From positions 930,001 through 994,000 of the forward strand of contig NW_026946364.1 of the NCBI RefSeq assembly GCF_035222375.1: a DNA stretch of 64,000 bases. Direction: 5' to 3'. Origin of the DNA: Podospora pseudocomata. Its lineage: Eukaryota > Ascomycota > Sordariomycetes > Sordariales > Podosporaceae. Each line of letters starts with the position of its first letter. Position 1 is the stretch's first letter. The translations under genes and the position numbers were made by a program. Of the stretch, positions 45,086 to 57,200 are shown piece after piece. The notes beneath the pieces were generated by a model. The model made no database searches, was not told the origin of the DNA, and saw nothing but the letters and a program-made list of their open reading frames with translations.

Positions 45086-45945
45086 TGTCCTAAGGGTGCG
45101 TAGAGCTGAGGTTGTCAAGAAGTTTCGATAATCATGATTAGAAATTGTGAAACTGTGTACATCCAATAGCAGAACGATGTTGTGTGGTAGTGTTGCAGTA
45201 ACAATAAGCTTGACAGTTGAACGCGCTAAAGAAAGAAACGCGTCTCAACAATCATCTCACATTGCGGGCCGTTTGGTTGACACCAACTCACATGAGCTGC
45301 CCCACATTCAGCTCCCCCACTTCAGCTAGACCCCTCATCCAAAGAAGAATGCAATATTGCCTGTTCAGCCAGAGACAACCACCGATTGTTAACATCTATA
45401 GGTGGGATACACGCTATAATATGTTAAGACCTCCAACAGCGTTACAACCAATATTTTGTCCAGTGACCTGTCCAGTGACGACATGCCCCTCAGGGTCCTG
45501 CAGCAGCCTGACACGGCAACGATCATCCCGCTTCCAGGCTGCATCTCAACCGAACCTCAATCCAACCTCAGCATTGACTGCACTGTGATCTCGTAGTTGT
45601 GGTCTGGTCTCGTCAGAGTTTCTTGATTGGATGATGGCATCCAGATGGCTTGATCTCTGGTAGTCGACAACCATCGTTCGTTCCTGCTGTCTGGTTTATT
45701 AGTGCAGGTAACGTCGCCCAACGTCATCTGCATTCGCTTCGGCAAGGGTCTCGAATCAACACGGCCCACCTTCCATCATTTCCACCTCTAAACACCACTC
45801 AAAGCTGTTACGATTCAAAGCAATCCTCTTTATCTTGTTCCTATAACAAACGCCATTGTATCGGGCTTTTCGAAGCATGCGATTTGTCTCGGGTCGGCCT
45901 AACCGTCCAGTTGTATCACCCTGACCAAAGCCCCTTATCAGTGTG
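45086..45945. other. Divergent intergenic region upstream of FAB1
   Basis: 860 bp between the unknown Pro/Ser-rich gene and FAB1. No exon with similarity to either neighbour was found and there is no clear TATA box. A CATCATTTCCACCTC-rich leader lies near FAB1. Confidence 0.55.
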
Positions 45946-48900
45946 ATGGCCAGCCAGAATGGTCTTCGACCCCCCTCTCTAGCTCCGCCCGGCCCTACGT
46001 CTCCAACCGCCACCCGAAGTCGCCGCGGCTCTCTGGTTTCTCCTACTTTTTCTACGTATGCCGAAAGAGAACAGCTCTCACTCGCCCTCGACAAGATCCA
46101 TACCTCAGCCAGTCAGTCGGATGTCCTCACCACATTCAATGATTTCGCACCTCCCCCAAGTAGCCTTCCGGCTTCGGACAAGCAAGGAACTGCTGGCGAG
46201 ATTGTACAGCAAGGGTTGAGCGGCTTATACAGCAGGATAAAGGAGGCTGTCAGTGGCGTGGGCAAGAATTCTGCTCAGGAGGTGGACGATGCCGACAGCC
46301 ATGATGGGGCTTCCAGGAGAAGCTTGAACCTTGTGCCGAGGCGGGACGGTGGTGTAACAAATGCAACCTTCAACTCTGCCGTCTCCTCTGATGCTGCGGT
46401 ATCTGGCTTGTCTTCAGGCTTGGCTACAGCAACAGCCGACTCTTCGTCACCGGCTGTACAATCATCCAAGGCCTCCTCTATAACGACGGCATCAGCTTCA
46501 AAACACTTGCCTGCGGGTGCCCAGAACCTTCCAAAAATCTCCGTGGCTGCCACATCCACAAATACCCCTGCCATTCCGGTGGTATCAACGGGTTTCGCCG
46601 AAAGTGATACTGTCTGTGGTACAACGACCCGTGAAGAGTTGCCCAGTCGTGGATCAGGACGGGGCAGTATAAGTAGGCTAAGCGAAGTGGGAAACAGCAC
46701 GCTCCTGACTGGGAATGGAAGTTTGGACAGCGTGGCGACCACTGACAGAATCATGGTTCCGGGGCGAACGAGGAGAGAAGATGCTCCGAGTCTTGATGGC
46801 AGCGCAGATGCTCCCCGTAGCCCGATACAAACGACGGCGGAGGCTCGTTCGTCATCCCTTAGCAGGGCCACCCCACCTGACACGATGAGACGGCCAGCAG
46901 TGATTGACCGGATCACCTTTACAAAGGGCAGTAGCCATTCAAGGTCATCTTCCATGGAGCCCGGGACTGCTGAAGCTAGCCCTATCAGCACCTCAGCTCA
47001 CAGCACGGTGTACCACGATTCCTTTAGACATAACGAGAGACCCCAGAGACTTCAGTCAGGTGTCATGAGGATACCCGGGACGACTGCCAACGAGGGTGCC
47101 CCTGAAATGGTTAATGCGAGGTTGGAGCGAATGCGAAAGCAGGTCCTAAGTAAGGAGTTTTGGATGGCCGACGAGACTTGCAAAGAGTGCTTTTTGTGTG
47201 GGACTCCTTTCACTGCCTTCCGAAGAAAACACCATTGTCGGACATGCGGGTGCATTTTTGATTCCAAGTGCACGTCCAACATCTCTGGAGCAAAGTTCGG
47301 CGTCCAGGGCTCTCTGAGAGTTTGCAAGACGTGTCTCAATGTTATCAATCGTCGGTACGACAGTGGTTCAGATGATTCAGCAGACGAATCCTATCTCCCA
47401 GCTATCTTTCGAGCCAACCAGCCAAAGTCCGTGCCCACAGCTCTCAAACAAAAAGAAGGCGACGAGGCAAGCATCATGGAAAGAACCGAGCAGGCCGACC
47501 ACACCCGAAGTGCGACCACACCCATGATGGCAATTCCAGCAACCAGGCGTGTCGGGGACAGCAATAGGAATTCTGCCATTTTAGAAATCGACATGCCTCA
47601 GCTGAGTCGGCCAAGCTCATCGCGGTCGCTCAAGTCATTGTCAACTAGTCGTCCACAATCATCGGGCCATCGCAGGCACCACTCCAAGCACAATTTCTTG
47701 ACTAGGCTCAAGGGGGCTCCTGATGAGAGAGCGCCGTTTCGCAAACCAGCCGGGGACGACCCGGGAACCAAGTCAAACGCCAATGCCTTTCATGCCGACA
47801 ACATTATCGACCCGGAGCTGGCCGACTACATGTCTGATGAGTCGAGTGAGGACGAGCAACAAATGGGCAGCATTTTTGCCACCATGAACAGCAGCGACTT
47901 CCAACCCGCCAGCCTTGACCCCGATCGATCAAGTTTCGGCACTTATCTGGGAGCAGGCAGGAAACACCGGTTCCGTCATGGCGAGAAGAGTACCAGCGGT
48001 CTCAGCTATACCAGCCGCGGTTTTGATGAGGGTGTCGGCGGTGCTGGCGGTAGCAGCGGAGGTGGTTTGCAGAATTTATCGATCCATGCACGACCACCCC
48101 GAAGGAGGAATATGAGCATCGCAAGCATCAGCGCCCATCATTTGCGATCACCACGACCCAAGTCAGCCATCATCAAAGGCAACTCTGCCTCGACCGACGC
48201 CCTGTCTATCTTTGAGAGCGGCATCGAAAATTCAGGGTCAAAGCGGAATGATGCAACACGCGAGGGCAAGCTTCCCGAGGAGGGTCTCAACCCGGCGAGC
48301 TTGCAGCATGTAAAGAAGCTCTTCCGGCAAATGCTGGATGATGCCGAGATTCCCAACCCGAGCAGTTGGGAGCGGGCTCTTATCCCTATTCTCGACAAAT
48401 GTGCCGATGATGTCGACCCCGATATCCGCAATGGGGACGACATGGATATTCGGCATTGGGTCAAGCTCAAGAAGATTCCAGGGGGCAGGCCAAGTGACAC
48501 AGCCTACGTTCACGGAGTTGTCTTTACCAAGAATCTTGCACTCAAGAGCATGCCCCGCAGGATCCGCAATCCCCGGGTCGTCGTCATCACCTTCCCACTC
48601 GAGTATCAGCGCCATCCAGAGCAGCACTTTATGAGTTTGCAGCCCGTTATTGAGCAAGAAAAGGAGTATCTGAGAATGGTCGTGAACCGGATTCTCAACC
48701 TGGAACCGCATGTGCTGCTGGTGGAAAAGAGTGTTGCCGGAGTGGCTTTACAGTACCTGTCGGAAGCCAACGTCGCTGTTGCTTACAACGTCAAACCAAC
48801 CGTTATTGAAGCTGTCTCGAGAATCGTCAACATGCCCGTTATTTCATCCATGGACATGCTTAGTCTTGGCGCTCGGGTGGGCACCTGCGAGAGTTTTGAG

Positions 48901-51900
48901 GTCAAGACATATGTCAATCATGGGATAAAGGGCAAGAAGAAGACGTACATCTTTCTTTCGGGGTGTCCCAAGGACCGCGGCTGTACCATTGCCCTGCGTG
49001 GGGCTTCCACTCCGATACTGTCACGCATGAAGCGCATCACCGAGTTCATGGTCTATGTGGTCTACAACCTAAAGCTGGAATCATGCTTGATGCGCGACGA
49101 GTTTGTCCAGATCCCAACTGAGATAGAGTCTGTCTTGACTTCCACTCTCACGTCACGGCAACCCACCGACGACAGTCTTCTGATCTCTCCTGGGTGTGTC
49201 CCCGATCCCACCAGCCAGCGCCCTGCTATTTTGATTACATCACAAAGCACCGAGGGAGAGAAACTGGTGGAACAGGTTCGGGTCAATGAGGACTCTCCTG
49301 CCGAGCAGGAGCTGGCTGCAAACACAACCAGCACCGGGCCAGAGACTCAGCCGTCGGCAGATGCCGCTCAAAAACTGATATCATTACACGAGTCTCACTC
49401 GCATGTCCAAGTGCCAGAGGATGTACCAATGCCGACCTTTTACAGTGATATGGTGGCAAAGTACGAAACTCGAATCCTTTCAGCATCGCCGTTTGTCAAG
49501 TTTACACAGCCCTACCTTCTCATGAAGGCGCGCGAGCAAGAAAGGCGGTTGGTCTACCTGCGCCGTCTTCGCGATCAAAACATTGTCGAAGATCCCGAAG
49601 AGAGCGAGAAGCCCCGACCACTACGGTTCCAGCTCATCAAGCCAGAGATGGTGCACGAGATTGGCCAAAAAGCCCCTCGAAAAGTAATGGAGGTCCTGCA
49701 TGCAGTCCATGATGTCGAGTATGACAAGGCTCTGCACAACTACCAGACGCAATCCAGACAATGGGAAACATATATCCAGGACAGTCTCGATCTTTTCGAT
49801 CCCTATTCTCATCAGAACATCGTAGTGCTCTATTCGGTCACTTGCACAGAAACCAAGATACCGTGCGTGGAGCCTGGCCTCGTCGCCATCGAGTTCTATA
49901 ATGAGCATCCTGATGCCAACGGCAACATGGATCAAGATTGCACCCTGGGCCAGTACATCGAGGACATTTGCGAAGGCTCTGATATGGTGTGTCACGCCAA
50001 CGGCTGTGATAGAAAGATGCTTGATCATCACCGCACCTATGTCCATGACAACGCTCGTATCACCATCATTCTTGAGAACTCGCCGGCTTGGCCCGAAAAC
50101 TTTCCGGAGAAACCCCAAGAGTCTGAGGGCGACAAGGACGGGACCGGCATATGCATGTGGAATTACTGCAAAGAGTGCAACAAGCATTTCGGTCTCATGC
50201 CCATGTCTGTCAGCACCTGGAAGTATTCTTTTGGCAAATACCTGGAGCTCTCGTTCTGGAGCAGATGCGTCCGCTCGAGCCTGCAGAATGAGTGCCCCCA
50301 TGACCACCAAAAGGACCACGTTCGGTTCTTCTACTACCTGTATCGCGACATTGCTGTGAGAATTCACTACGACCCCATCGATCTGTTCGAGATCATTGTG
50401 CCACGGCCAAGGATCACATGGAAGGTGGATCACGATTTGCGGCTCAAGAATGATATCTTCACCAAGGCCGAGGAGCGTTGGGTTCGGTTCATGACTTCGG
50501 TCCGGGCTCGACTCAAGAGCATTCGAATTGACAGTGTGCTCCCGGAGAAAGCGGAAGCCTGCACAGCAGAGATCGAGAGGCTGACCAAGAAGGCCCACGA
50601 AGATCAGGCAGAGTTGGTCCGGAGTCTCCAGGAGACATACATGAGCTCCAAGTACTACGAAGTCATTCCCTTCAACATTGTTATCCGCGGAATGCTGGAG
50701 AAGGTGACGGATTGGGATGCAGCTTTCACCAAATTCGAAGCCGACTTCCTTTCCGACAAGGATGTACGACAACTGACCATCATTCAACTCAAGAAGATGT
50801 TTACAGACAATGAGTCAAAAGAGTCCCTTCCGAGTACTGACGGCACCACGTCTGTTGGCTCGGAATCCGAGGAAAAACCTACTCCCACTGCGTCCCAGCC
50901 CAGTAGTTCGGAGTTTGAAGAAAAGCCCACACAGAATACCGAGGGTGAGAGCCGGCCACCGGAAACCCCTGTATCGCCGACCTCGAGACCAGTCGCAACT
51001 GCAACGGAAGAAGCAGCTGCCAGCCAAGCTGATGAGCTTCTCGGGAGGGTCGAGCCTTTGGACCTCGCGACGCCTACTTCACCGACGTTGGTGAAGAGTA
51101 TCCTGACCGGTTCGGAGCTTGCCCCCGATGTCACCAAGCAGTCGCCATCTCCACCGAGTGAGAAAATACTAGCAGCAACGCCTGAAGCAAATTCTCTGAT
51201 GCCGCCTCCGGCAACTCCTGCTGCACCGGCTGCGTCTCACCAGCCTGCAGAGCCTCAACATATGTCATTGACAGAAAAGGTCGAGCAGCTACGTCGCGAA
51301 CAGCGTGCCGCATCAACTGATGCGACCGGCACAGGCTTTGTTGGTGAAGGTGGTGCAGAATCATCACGAGCTACAGGAGACCGTGCTATCTTGAGAAAGA
51401 CAGGTCAAGCGGTATCACCCCCAATGGTTCGCGCTTTATCCCAGCCGGTAGGGGCACTTCCCAGGACACAGTCTACTATCGGAAAGCTATTGAAGGAGCA
51501 AAAGGCGCAGGATGCGGCTTCCGAGGGACAGAAGGCCGTGCCTGAGAAAGCGGAGAAGAAGTTCACTGATCGCATTGGACTCGGGGCTCTGAAGAATCGA
51601 AAGGCCCCGCCGTCGGCAATTCCGCGTTATGTTCACAAGAGGGAATCCAAGGTGTCGACGCTTGCTCGCCATTTTGAGCAACTAAGCCGTGAGTTTGAAA
51701 AGGAGCGGATGCGGGATCGCAAGCAACGGGCAGCAAAGATGCAGTCTACGAGAGCCTTCCTTCCACGTACGTCCACCAAGACTATAGTCGAAGTCTACAA
51801 GGACGTGGACCAAGCCGTCAAAGAGCCTGGCCCCGACGAGGAGCAGCACATGGAGAAGCATCACAGCAATAGGAAACATGATGACTCTTCTCAGCCAGCT

Positions 51901-53352
51901 GCTGATGCCACGCCGGAAGACTCGCAGAACAAGGCGTCTGAACCAAGCTCACCACTTGCACCACCCTCTGGGCCACTTACCCAAGAGGAAACCCGAAACG
52001 AAGCAGATGACGATGATGCTCGACACGAAGATCATGCGGGATCTGATGATGAGGGTGCAGGCAGCGACGCGGATGCTTCCACCATCACGTTCGACGAGTT
52101 CATGCCTGACGCTAAAGAGATTGCCAGCTCTCTCGAGCCCGGGGATGAGATCCCAGAAGAGCTCCCAAGACATCAGAAGAAGAGTCTGATGACCATGTTG
52201 ACTAATTTCTGGGCTGAACGTTCGGCTAGCAATTGGACACCACTGGAGTATCCCATCAACGCGACAGATCACATCTTCTTTGATTCGGATGTCATTGTGA
52301 GGGAGGATGAGCCCAGCTCGTTGTTGGCTTTTGCTCTCAACTCTGAAGATTACAAGACAAAGCTTGCCGAGATTCGTCAGCGGTGGGAGATGTCCAACCA
52401 GCGAGAAACAGATGAAAGCAGTGACGGCCTTGAAATGAAGCAGCAGCCATCTTCAGGTCTGTCCAAGGCCGAGCTGGAAAACAGTCTACTGCGGTCTACC
52501 GGTACGCATCTCAAGTACCAGTTCGCAGAGGGCTCAGCAAAGATGATGTGCAAGATTTTCTTTGCCGAACAATTCGACGCCCTCCGTCGCAAAGTCGGTG
52601 CTGCTGACCGCTTCGCCGAGTCTCTGTCTCGCTGCCTCAAGTGGGATTCCAAAGGCGGCAAGACAAAGTCTGTCTTTCTCAAGACGCTCGACGACCGGTT
52701 TGTCCTCAAGGGTCTGTCGCCTGTCGAGACGTCTTCGTTCCTCAAGTTCGCCCCGGACTACTTTGACCTGATGGCGCATGCCCTCTTCCACGATCTACCT
52801 TCTGTCATTGCAAAGATGCTCGGCTTCTTCCAGATCATCATCCGCAACCCCGTCACCAACACGGAAATCAAGCTCGACCTGCTCGTCATGGAGAATCTGT
52901 TTTATGACCGGTCACCGACAAGAACGTTTGACCTCAAGGGGTCGATGCGCAACCGGAGGATCCAGTCGACGGGGGAGCAAAACGAGGTGTTGCTAGACGA
53001 GAACATGGTGGAGTACATTTATGAATCTCCTCTATTTGCCCGGGAGCATTCAAAGAGGTTGTTGAAGACGTCGGTTTTTAATGATACGCTGTTTTTGGCG
53101 AGGATGGGCGTGATGGATTACAGCCTGATGGTGGCGGTGGATGAGGTGAAGAAGGAGCTGGTGGTGGGGATTATTGACTGCATCCGGACGTATACGTGGG
53201 ACAAGCAGCTGGAGAGCTGGATCAAGAATAGGGGTTTTGCGGGCGGGGGGAGGAACAGGCCGACGGTGACGAGCCCGAAGGAGTATAAGAGTCGGTTTAG
53301 GGAGGCTATGGCCAGGTATTTCGAACTCCGCATTGAGTTTGGAAAGAGGTGA
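45946..53352 (+). CDS. FAB1: FAB1/PIKfyve: phosphatidylinositol-3-phosphate 5-kinase, 2,468 aa in one exon
   Basis: Makes PI(3,5)P2 on vacuolar/endosomal membranes, controlling vacuole size and retrograde traffic. The start is the ATG at 45946 (ATGGCCAGC); the codon before it is GTG. Domains: disordered Ser/Thr-rich N-terminus; FYVE zinc finger at about 405-475 with C412 and the PI3P-binding RRKHHC motif at 426-431; a TCP-1/Cpn60-like module at about 850-1110 (LLVEKSVAGVALQ, SSMDML, RGCTIALRGAS); a Cys-rich region at about 1270-1530 (TCTETKIPC, SDMVCHANGC, MWNYCKECNKHFG); long disordered linkers with Glu-rich and Pro-rich tracts at 1620-2090; and the C-terminal PIP-kinase domain at about 2130-2465, with RFVLKGL (K2255 likely ATP-binding), LVMENLFYD, FDLKGS and GVMDYSL. 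Seven kb without an intron is notable beside its intron-rich neighbours. Confidence 0.96.
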   Translation: MASQNGLRPPSLAPPGPTSPTATRSRRGSLVSPTFSTYAEREQLSLALDKIHTSASQSDVLTTFNDFAPPPSSLPASDKQGTAGEIVQQGLSGLYSRIKEAVSGVGKNSAQEVDDADSHDGASRRSLNLVPRRDGGVTNATFNSAVSSDAAVSGLSSGLATATADSSSPAVQSSKASSITTASASKHLPAGAQNLPKISVAATSTNTPAIPVVSTGFAESDTVCGTTTREELPSRGSGRGSISRLSEVGNSTLLTGNGSLDSVATTDRIMVPGRTRREDAPSLDGSADAPRSPIQTTAEARSSSLSRATPPDTMRRPAVIDRITFTKGSSHSRSSSMEPGTAEASPISTSAHSTVYHDSFRHNERPQRLQSGVMRIPGTTANEGAPEMVNARLERMRKQVLSKEFWMADETCKECFLCGTPFTAFRRKHHCRTCGCIFDSKCTSNISGAKFGVQGSLRVCKTCLNVINRRYDSGSDDSADESYLPAIFRANQPKSVPTALKQKEGDEASIMERTEQADHTRSATTPMMAIPATRRVGDSNRNSAILEIDMPQLSRPSSSRSLKSLSTSRPQSSGHRRHHSKHNFLTRLKGAPDERAPFRKPAGDDPGTKSNANAFHADNIIDPELADYMSDESSEDEQQMGSIFATMNSSDFQPASLDPDRSSFGTYLGAGRKHRFRHGEKSTSGLSYTSRGFDEGVGGAGGSSGGGLQNLSIHARPPRRRNMSIASISAHHLRSPRPKSAIIKGNSASTDALSIFESGIENSGSKRNDATREGKLPEEGLNPASLQHVKKLFRQMLDDAEIPNPSSWERALIPILDKCADDVDPDIRNGDDMDIRHWVKLKKIPGGRPSDTAYVHGVVFTKNLALKSMPRRIRNPRVVVITFPLEYQRHPEQHFMSLQPVIEQEKEYLRMVVNRILNLEPHVLLVEKSVAGVALQYLSEANVAVAYNVKPTVIEAVSRIVNMPVISSMDMLSLGARVGTCESFEVKTYVNHGIKGKKKTYIFLSGCPKDRGCTIALRGASTPILSRMKRITEFMVYVVYNLKLESCLMRDEFVQIPTEIESVLTSTLTSRQPTDDSLLISPGCVPDPTSQRPAILITSQSTEGEKLVEQVRVNEDSPAEQELAANTTSTGPETQPSADAAQKLISLHESHSHVQVPEDVPMPTFYSDMVAKYETRILSASPFVKFTQPYLLMKAREQERRLVYLRRLRDQNIVEDPEESEKPRPLRFQLIKPEMVHEIGQKAPRKVMEVLHAVHDVEYDKALHNYQTQSRQWETYIQDSLDLFDPYSHQNIVVLYSVTCTETKIPCVEPGLVAIEFYNEHPDANGNMDQDCTLGQYIEDICEGSDMVCHANGCDRKMLDHHRTYVHDNARITIILENSPAWPENFPEKPQESEGDKDGTGICMWNYCKECNKHFGLMPMSVSTWKYSFGKYLELSFWSRCVRSSLQNECPHDHQKDHVRFFYYLYRDIAVRIHYDPIDLFEIIVPRPRITWKVDHDLRLKNDIFTKAEERWVRFMTSVRARLKSIRIDSVLPEKAEACTAEIERLTKKAHEDQAELVRSLQETYMSSKYYEVIPFNIVIRGMLEKVTDWDAAFTKFEADFLSDKDVRQLTIIQLKKMFTDNESKESLPSTDGTTSVGSESEEKPTPTASQPSSSEFEEKPTQNTEGESRPPETPVSPTSRPVATATEEAAASQADELLGRVEPLDLATPTSPTLVKSILTGSELAPDVTKQSPSPPSEKILAATPEANSLMPPPATPAAPAASHQPAEPQHMSLTEKVEQLRREQRAASTDATGTGFVGEGGAESSRATGDRAILRKTGQAVSPPMVRALSQPVGALPRTQSTIGKLLKEQKAQDAASEGQKAVPEKAEKKFTDRIGLGALKNRKAPPSAIPRYVHKRESKVSTLARHFEQLSREFEKERMRDRKQRAAKMQSTRAFLPRTSTKTIVEVYKDVDQAVKEPGPDEEQHMEKHHSNRKHDDSSQPAADATPEDSQNKASEPSSPLAPPSGPLTQEETRNEADDDDARHEDHAGSDDEGAGSDADASTITFDEFMPDAKEIASSLEPGDEIPEELPRHQKKSLMTMLTNFWAERSASNWTPLEYPINATDHIFFDSDVIVREDEPSSLLAFALNSEDYKTKLAEIRQRWEMSNQRETDESSDGLEMKQQPSSGLSKAELENSLLRSTGTHLKYQFAEGSAKMMCKIFFAEQFDALRRKVGAADRFAESLSRCLKWDSKGGKTKSVFLKTLDDRFVLKGLSPVETSSFLKFAPDYFDLMAHALFHDLPSVIAKMLGFFQIIIRNPVTNTEIKLDLLVMENLFYDRSPTRTFDLKGSMRNRRIQSTGEQNEVLLDENMVEYIYESPLFAREHSKRLLKTSVFNDTLFLARMGVMDYSLMVAVDEVKKELVVGIIDCIRTYTWDKQLESWIKNRGFAGGGRNRPTVTSPKEYKSRFREAMARYFELRIEFGKR

Positions 53353-54284
53353 TGCTGACGTGATAATGTGATAGGTATATCCTACAAGCTCCCAACTGCT
53401 GGCATACGTTTGGGAATCATTTGCCGCCTAATACGCCTGCTACGCCGAGGACGAGGTTTGAGACGGATGTTTGAGGGGGTTTCATTTGCCTTGTTTTGTT
53501 TTGTTTTTGTTTTGTTGTGCTATAACGGGAGGATTATTAGTGGTGAGATATCTGGTGGGAGTTGTCTTGTTGTTTTGCCACACACGAAGTGAAATCATAG
53601 CATGGAATTATTTGGAATTTTTTTTTTTTGGCTGCATAGCACGGGCGGTGGTGGCGGCAGCGGGAAAACGACTTTTTTTGATGGTCATATATATATAGGT
53701 ACTGCATTCTGTCTTTTTTTTTTTGATTTGTTTGGCAGTTGGGGAGGGTGCGTGGGGGTTTATGTCATGCATAACGAGCGGGTGGTTGTGGTAGTCAGGG
53801 GGTAAATTGAAGAGAATACATGTACACTCAGGCAATGCTTTCTATATGTCAAGGTGAACCAGTGGGAGGAAATGAGAGGTTTACACTTATTCCACTACTG
53901 AATAATCTTTTTACCTTTTAAATCGATGTGTAAACACCAACAACACTGAACAAGTCTGTACAATTATTATTGCATTTTGTTAGCTCTTGATATAGCCATT
54001 TTCCTCCTTTTATTTTTTTGGCCTCTCCTGAAACCAACCTCGAAGCCAGCCAGCCAGCCCTCTTTCATCGCTTGCTTCTCCTCCCCTTTAGGTAACTCCT
54101 GCTACTAAACGCCCCCTCTCTCTCCTTTGCAGCTCAAACACTACCCAACAAAGTCATCAAGAAATAGTCCGTTTTGTGCCTCCCCTCTTCCACTAACACG
54201 GACTAATCTCGCGAAACCTCAAATCGACAATTCACTTTTTTCTGGAATATTCCCCCCCAACCTGTTTTGATCCCCCTTCCCCCC
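53353..54284. other. Intergenic: convergent 3' flanks of FAB1 and KAP120
   Basis: 932 bp with T-rich and TTTTTTTTT tracts on both strands, as expected for two convergent 3' ends. No recognisable gene. Confidence 0.6.
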
Positions 54285-57200
54285 CTATTTCGGCCCAGCA
54301 ACTCCCCCCTGACTCAACCTCTGAAACCCCATCAACACCTCCCGATCAACATTAACCGCCCACTGCTGCTCAAACACACCCTCCCCACCCAACCTCTGCA
54401 CCAAATCCTGCAACCTCACCTTGACAAACCCGTACGTCGCCACCGAGTGCACCGGGTCCTTGTGCGCAAACGTCCTCTCGTGAATATCCAGCGGAGTATC
54501 ATACTCAAAGCTCGGCATCTCCCCCCAGACGAGGCTATCCTGCGGCCCCTCGGCCCCCCCTTGTTGCTCGGCAGTATCATCCGCCAGTTCCGTCACGATG
54601 TGCGTCCACATGGACAGATAATCCTGCAGCTTCCCCAACACGAGCTCCTGCATCGGCGAGGGCAGTTCCACCAGTCTTGTCAGGGCCAGGCAAGAGAGCT
54701 TCTCACGTTCGACATCGCCCATGGTGTCAAAGTTGGCGAACCACTGGGTCATCAACCAGGAGAGAACAGTATCGATCGGTCCGCCGTTTGTGAACCGCGA
54801 CAACAGGTTGATAAACACTGTCGGGTCGGCGACGCACACGCGGGCAAAGAGGGCGTAATAGTCCGATTCTTTGAGTGTGCTGATTTTGGAGGGTTTCCGG
54901 TTGGGCCCAGTGGTCTGGGAGGATTCCCAGGCGCTGTGGAGGCCTTCGAGCATTGTGTGGACAAGGCCAATCTCAAGGAGGTCTTGGACAATAACCGTTA
55001 CTCCTTGAGACCCGCCGAATTCTTCAGAGAACCGGATCATGAGTTCGATCGACTTGGCGCCGAGCTGGGCTTGGTCGAGGCTGTTGGCGTCGACGGTTTT
55101 GACGAGGGCCGCGAGGGCAGGGCGGCGGAGGGCGTCGCTGAGGAGGTCTTGTGGTGCGAGAGAGATGTACGATTTCACAATCTCGAGGCACTGGTTCGAG
55201 ACGGCGGAGTCGTATTCTAGGAGGGGGAGGGCCAGCTGGACCATCTGGGTGAGCTCAGGATTCAGTGGTGGGACGCTCTGCATCAGCAATGACCTCCAGA
55301 GCTCCACCGACTCTTCAATAAGGTGAAGATGCAATGGCGAGTCGGGGTTCATCGCCTCTGCCAGGAGCGGCAGGATCAGTGGTTGATATCGCTGCGAGTC
55401 GGCCCGCATCGACATGACGAGAGCTGTCATGATGGCAAGCACCGACTGCTTGATCATGTACTCTTCACTTCCGACCGACTCCCACAACTTGGGGAGTGTC
55501 ATCATGATGGTGTCTCCAAACTGCGAGACATGTTCCTCCATCCTGCTGACGATCAACCTGATCGTGTCCAAAACCGCCAGTTTTGTCTCGTCGCTCTCTA
55601 CCGTTGAGAGCAAGCCGATCAAAAGCTCGAAGAAATCCGGCGCATATTGCAGGAAGGGTTCAGACTTGAACTCAAAGTCATCGGCAATATACTTGAACTG
55701 ACGCGCAGCCGTAATGCGCACCACCTCATCATTGTGATCGTCAGCTGGGTTCAGCAAGTGGCGATAGATCTCAAACACCACTTTTCTGTTCGCTTCGGAA
55801 ATCTTGATGGTGATCCACTGGCTTAGCAAAATAGCAATCCGGCGGCGGAGCACCTTGGCCATCGTGTCCTGTACCTGAGCATCCTTGACGAGCGTTGTGG
55901 TCAGGAAGCGATCAAAGTCAAAGTTGTGGTGCACAACGGCAGCAGCGCACCCAAGAGCACAGTAAGCGGCCTCTTTCGTGACAATGTCCATGTCGACTTT
56001 GGTGGCGAGCTCACAATAGCTGAGAAGCGGCTGACCCAACTCCCTATAGTGTGTCAACAGGTCTATCAGCAACCTCTCAGCGCATGGGCGGATAGCCCAC
56101 TCGTAGGCCTGGCCCTCTGTGCGTTCCTGAGCTTCCCATTCCTCCGGGCTCTCTTCCCAGGCATCGAGATCTGACTTGCGGAAGATAAACAGCTTGCTGA
56201 TGATTACCTGAACAATATCCAGAAGCAAGTCCCTGTTCAGCAATTCGACCTTGATAACGTGAATTGCTTGTGTTTCCAGCTCCTTCATTTCTGGGGTCTG
56301 GAACTTGAACGTCTGAGCCGGTCGGTAGGCGATCCCAATACAACTCCTCAGCAACAAGAGTCCCTTGAGAGCCAACTTTTCCGCCAACGGCCCCTCATGC
56401 TTGGTATTCCCTGTTGTGCTCTCTGTCTGCTTGATCCCACCAGACTTCTCAAACACCTGCGAGAAGTCCTTCACAAGATTCCAATAGGCTCTAACTAACG
56501 GAATCGAGTTTGGAAGAATCGGGAAGCTGCAGGGATGCAAGTTCGCCATATCGATGTGTAGTTTGGTAAACTGGATGAGATGCTTGCCGACGAGATCTTG
56601 GTACGGTATCGGGATCCACGATTCGTGACTGACACCGTGGAGGAATTGATCGAACTGTGTCTGTGATAGAGACCACAGCCCCTGAACCATGTTGTCCTTG
56701 TGCGGCTCCTTGTATCCAACTGTGACCAACCGCCTCAAGATCTTGAGTGCTATCAAGCTGTTTTGCATGGCATAGTCGGCGTCATCCTCGTCTCCCCGTC
56801 CTTTCATGAGGAACTCCTGCCAATAAGCCGTCTTCTCGGTGTAAATCTCTCCCAAAAGCTGGACCAGGTCCGGTGTGACCTTCTGAAGAGCGGTCTGTGA
56901 CCTCGCCAACCGCGCCGTGCTGAGCTCTTTGACTATCCGGAGCATAACCAACAGGGAACCGCCGAGGTGCATGGGGTTCCCACCCCGGGCCGTTCGGGTA
57001 ACGTTGATGATATTGGCGATGGCATCGGGCCAGCTATCGGGGTAATCTATCCTCACGATCTTGGCGGTAACCAGGGCGTTGTGCAGTGCGAGCTGTCTGT
57101 CCTCCTCGTCCACCGAACCTTGCAGAAGCCGAGAGCGTATGAGCTCTTTTTGTGGTGGTGGAATGGCATGTTTCGCTCTGGGTCGCCAATACTTGTCGAT

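Noticed and set aside
49621-50787. 388-codon open frame antisense to FAB1
   Set aside because: Same explanation: shadow of a long biased coding region, no protein-like motifs.
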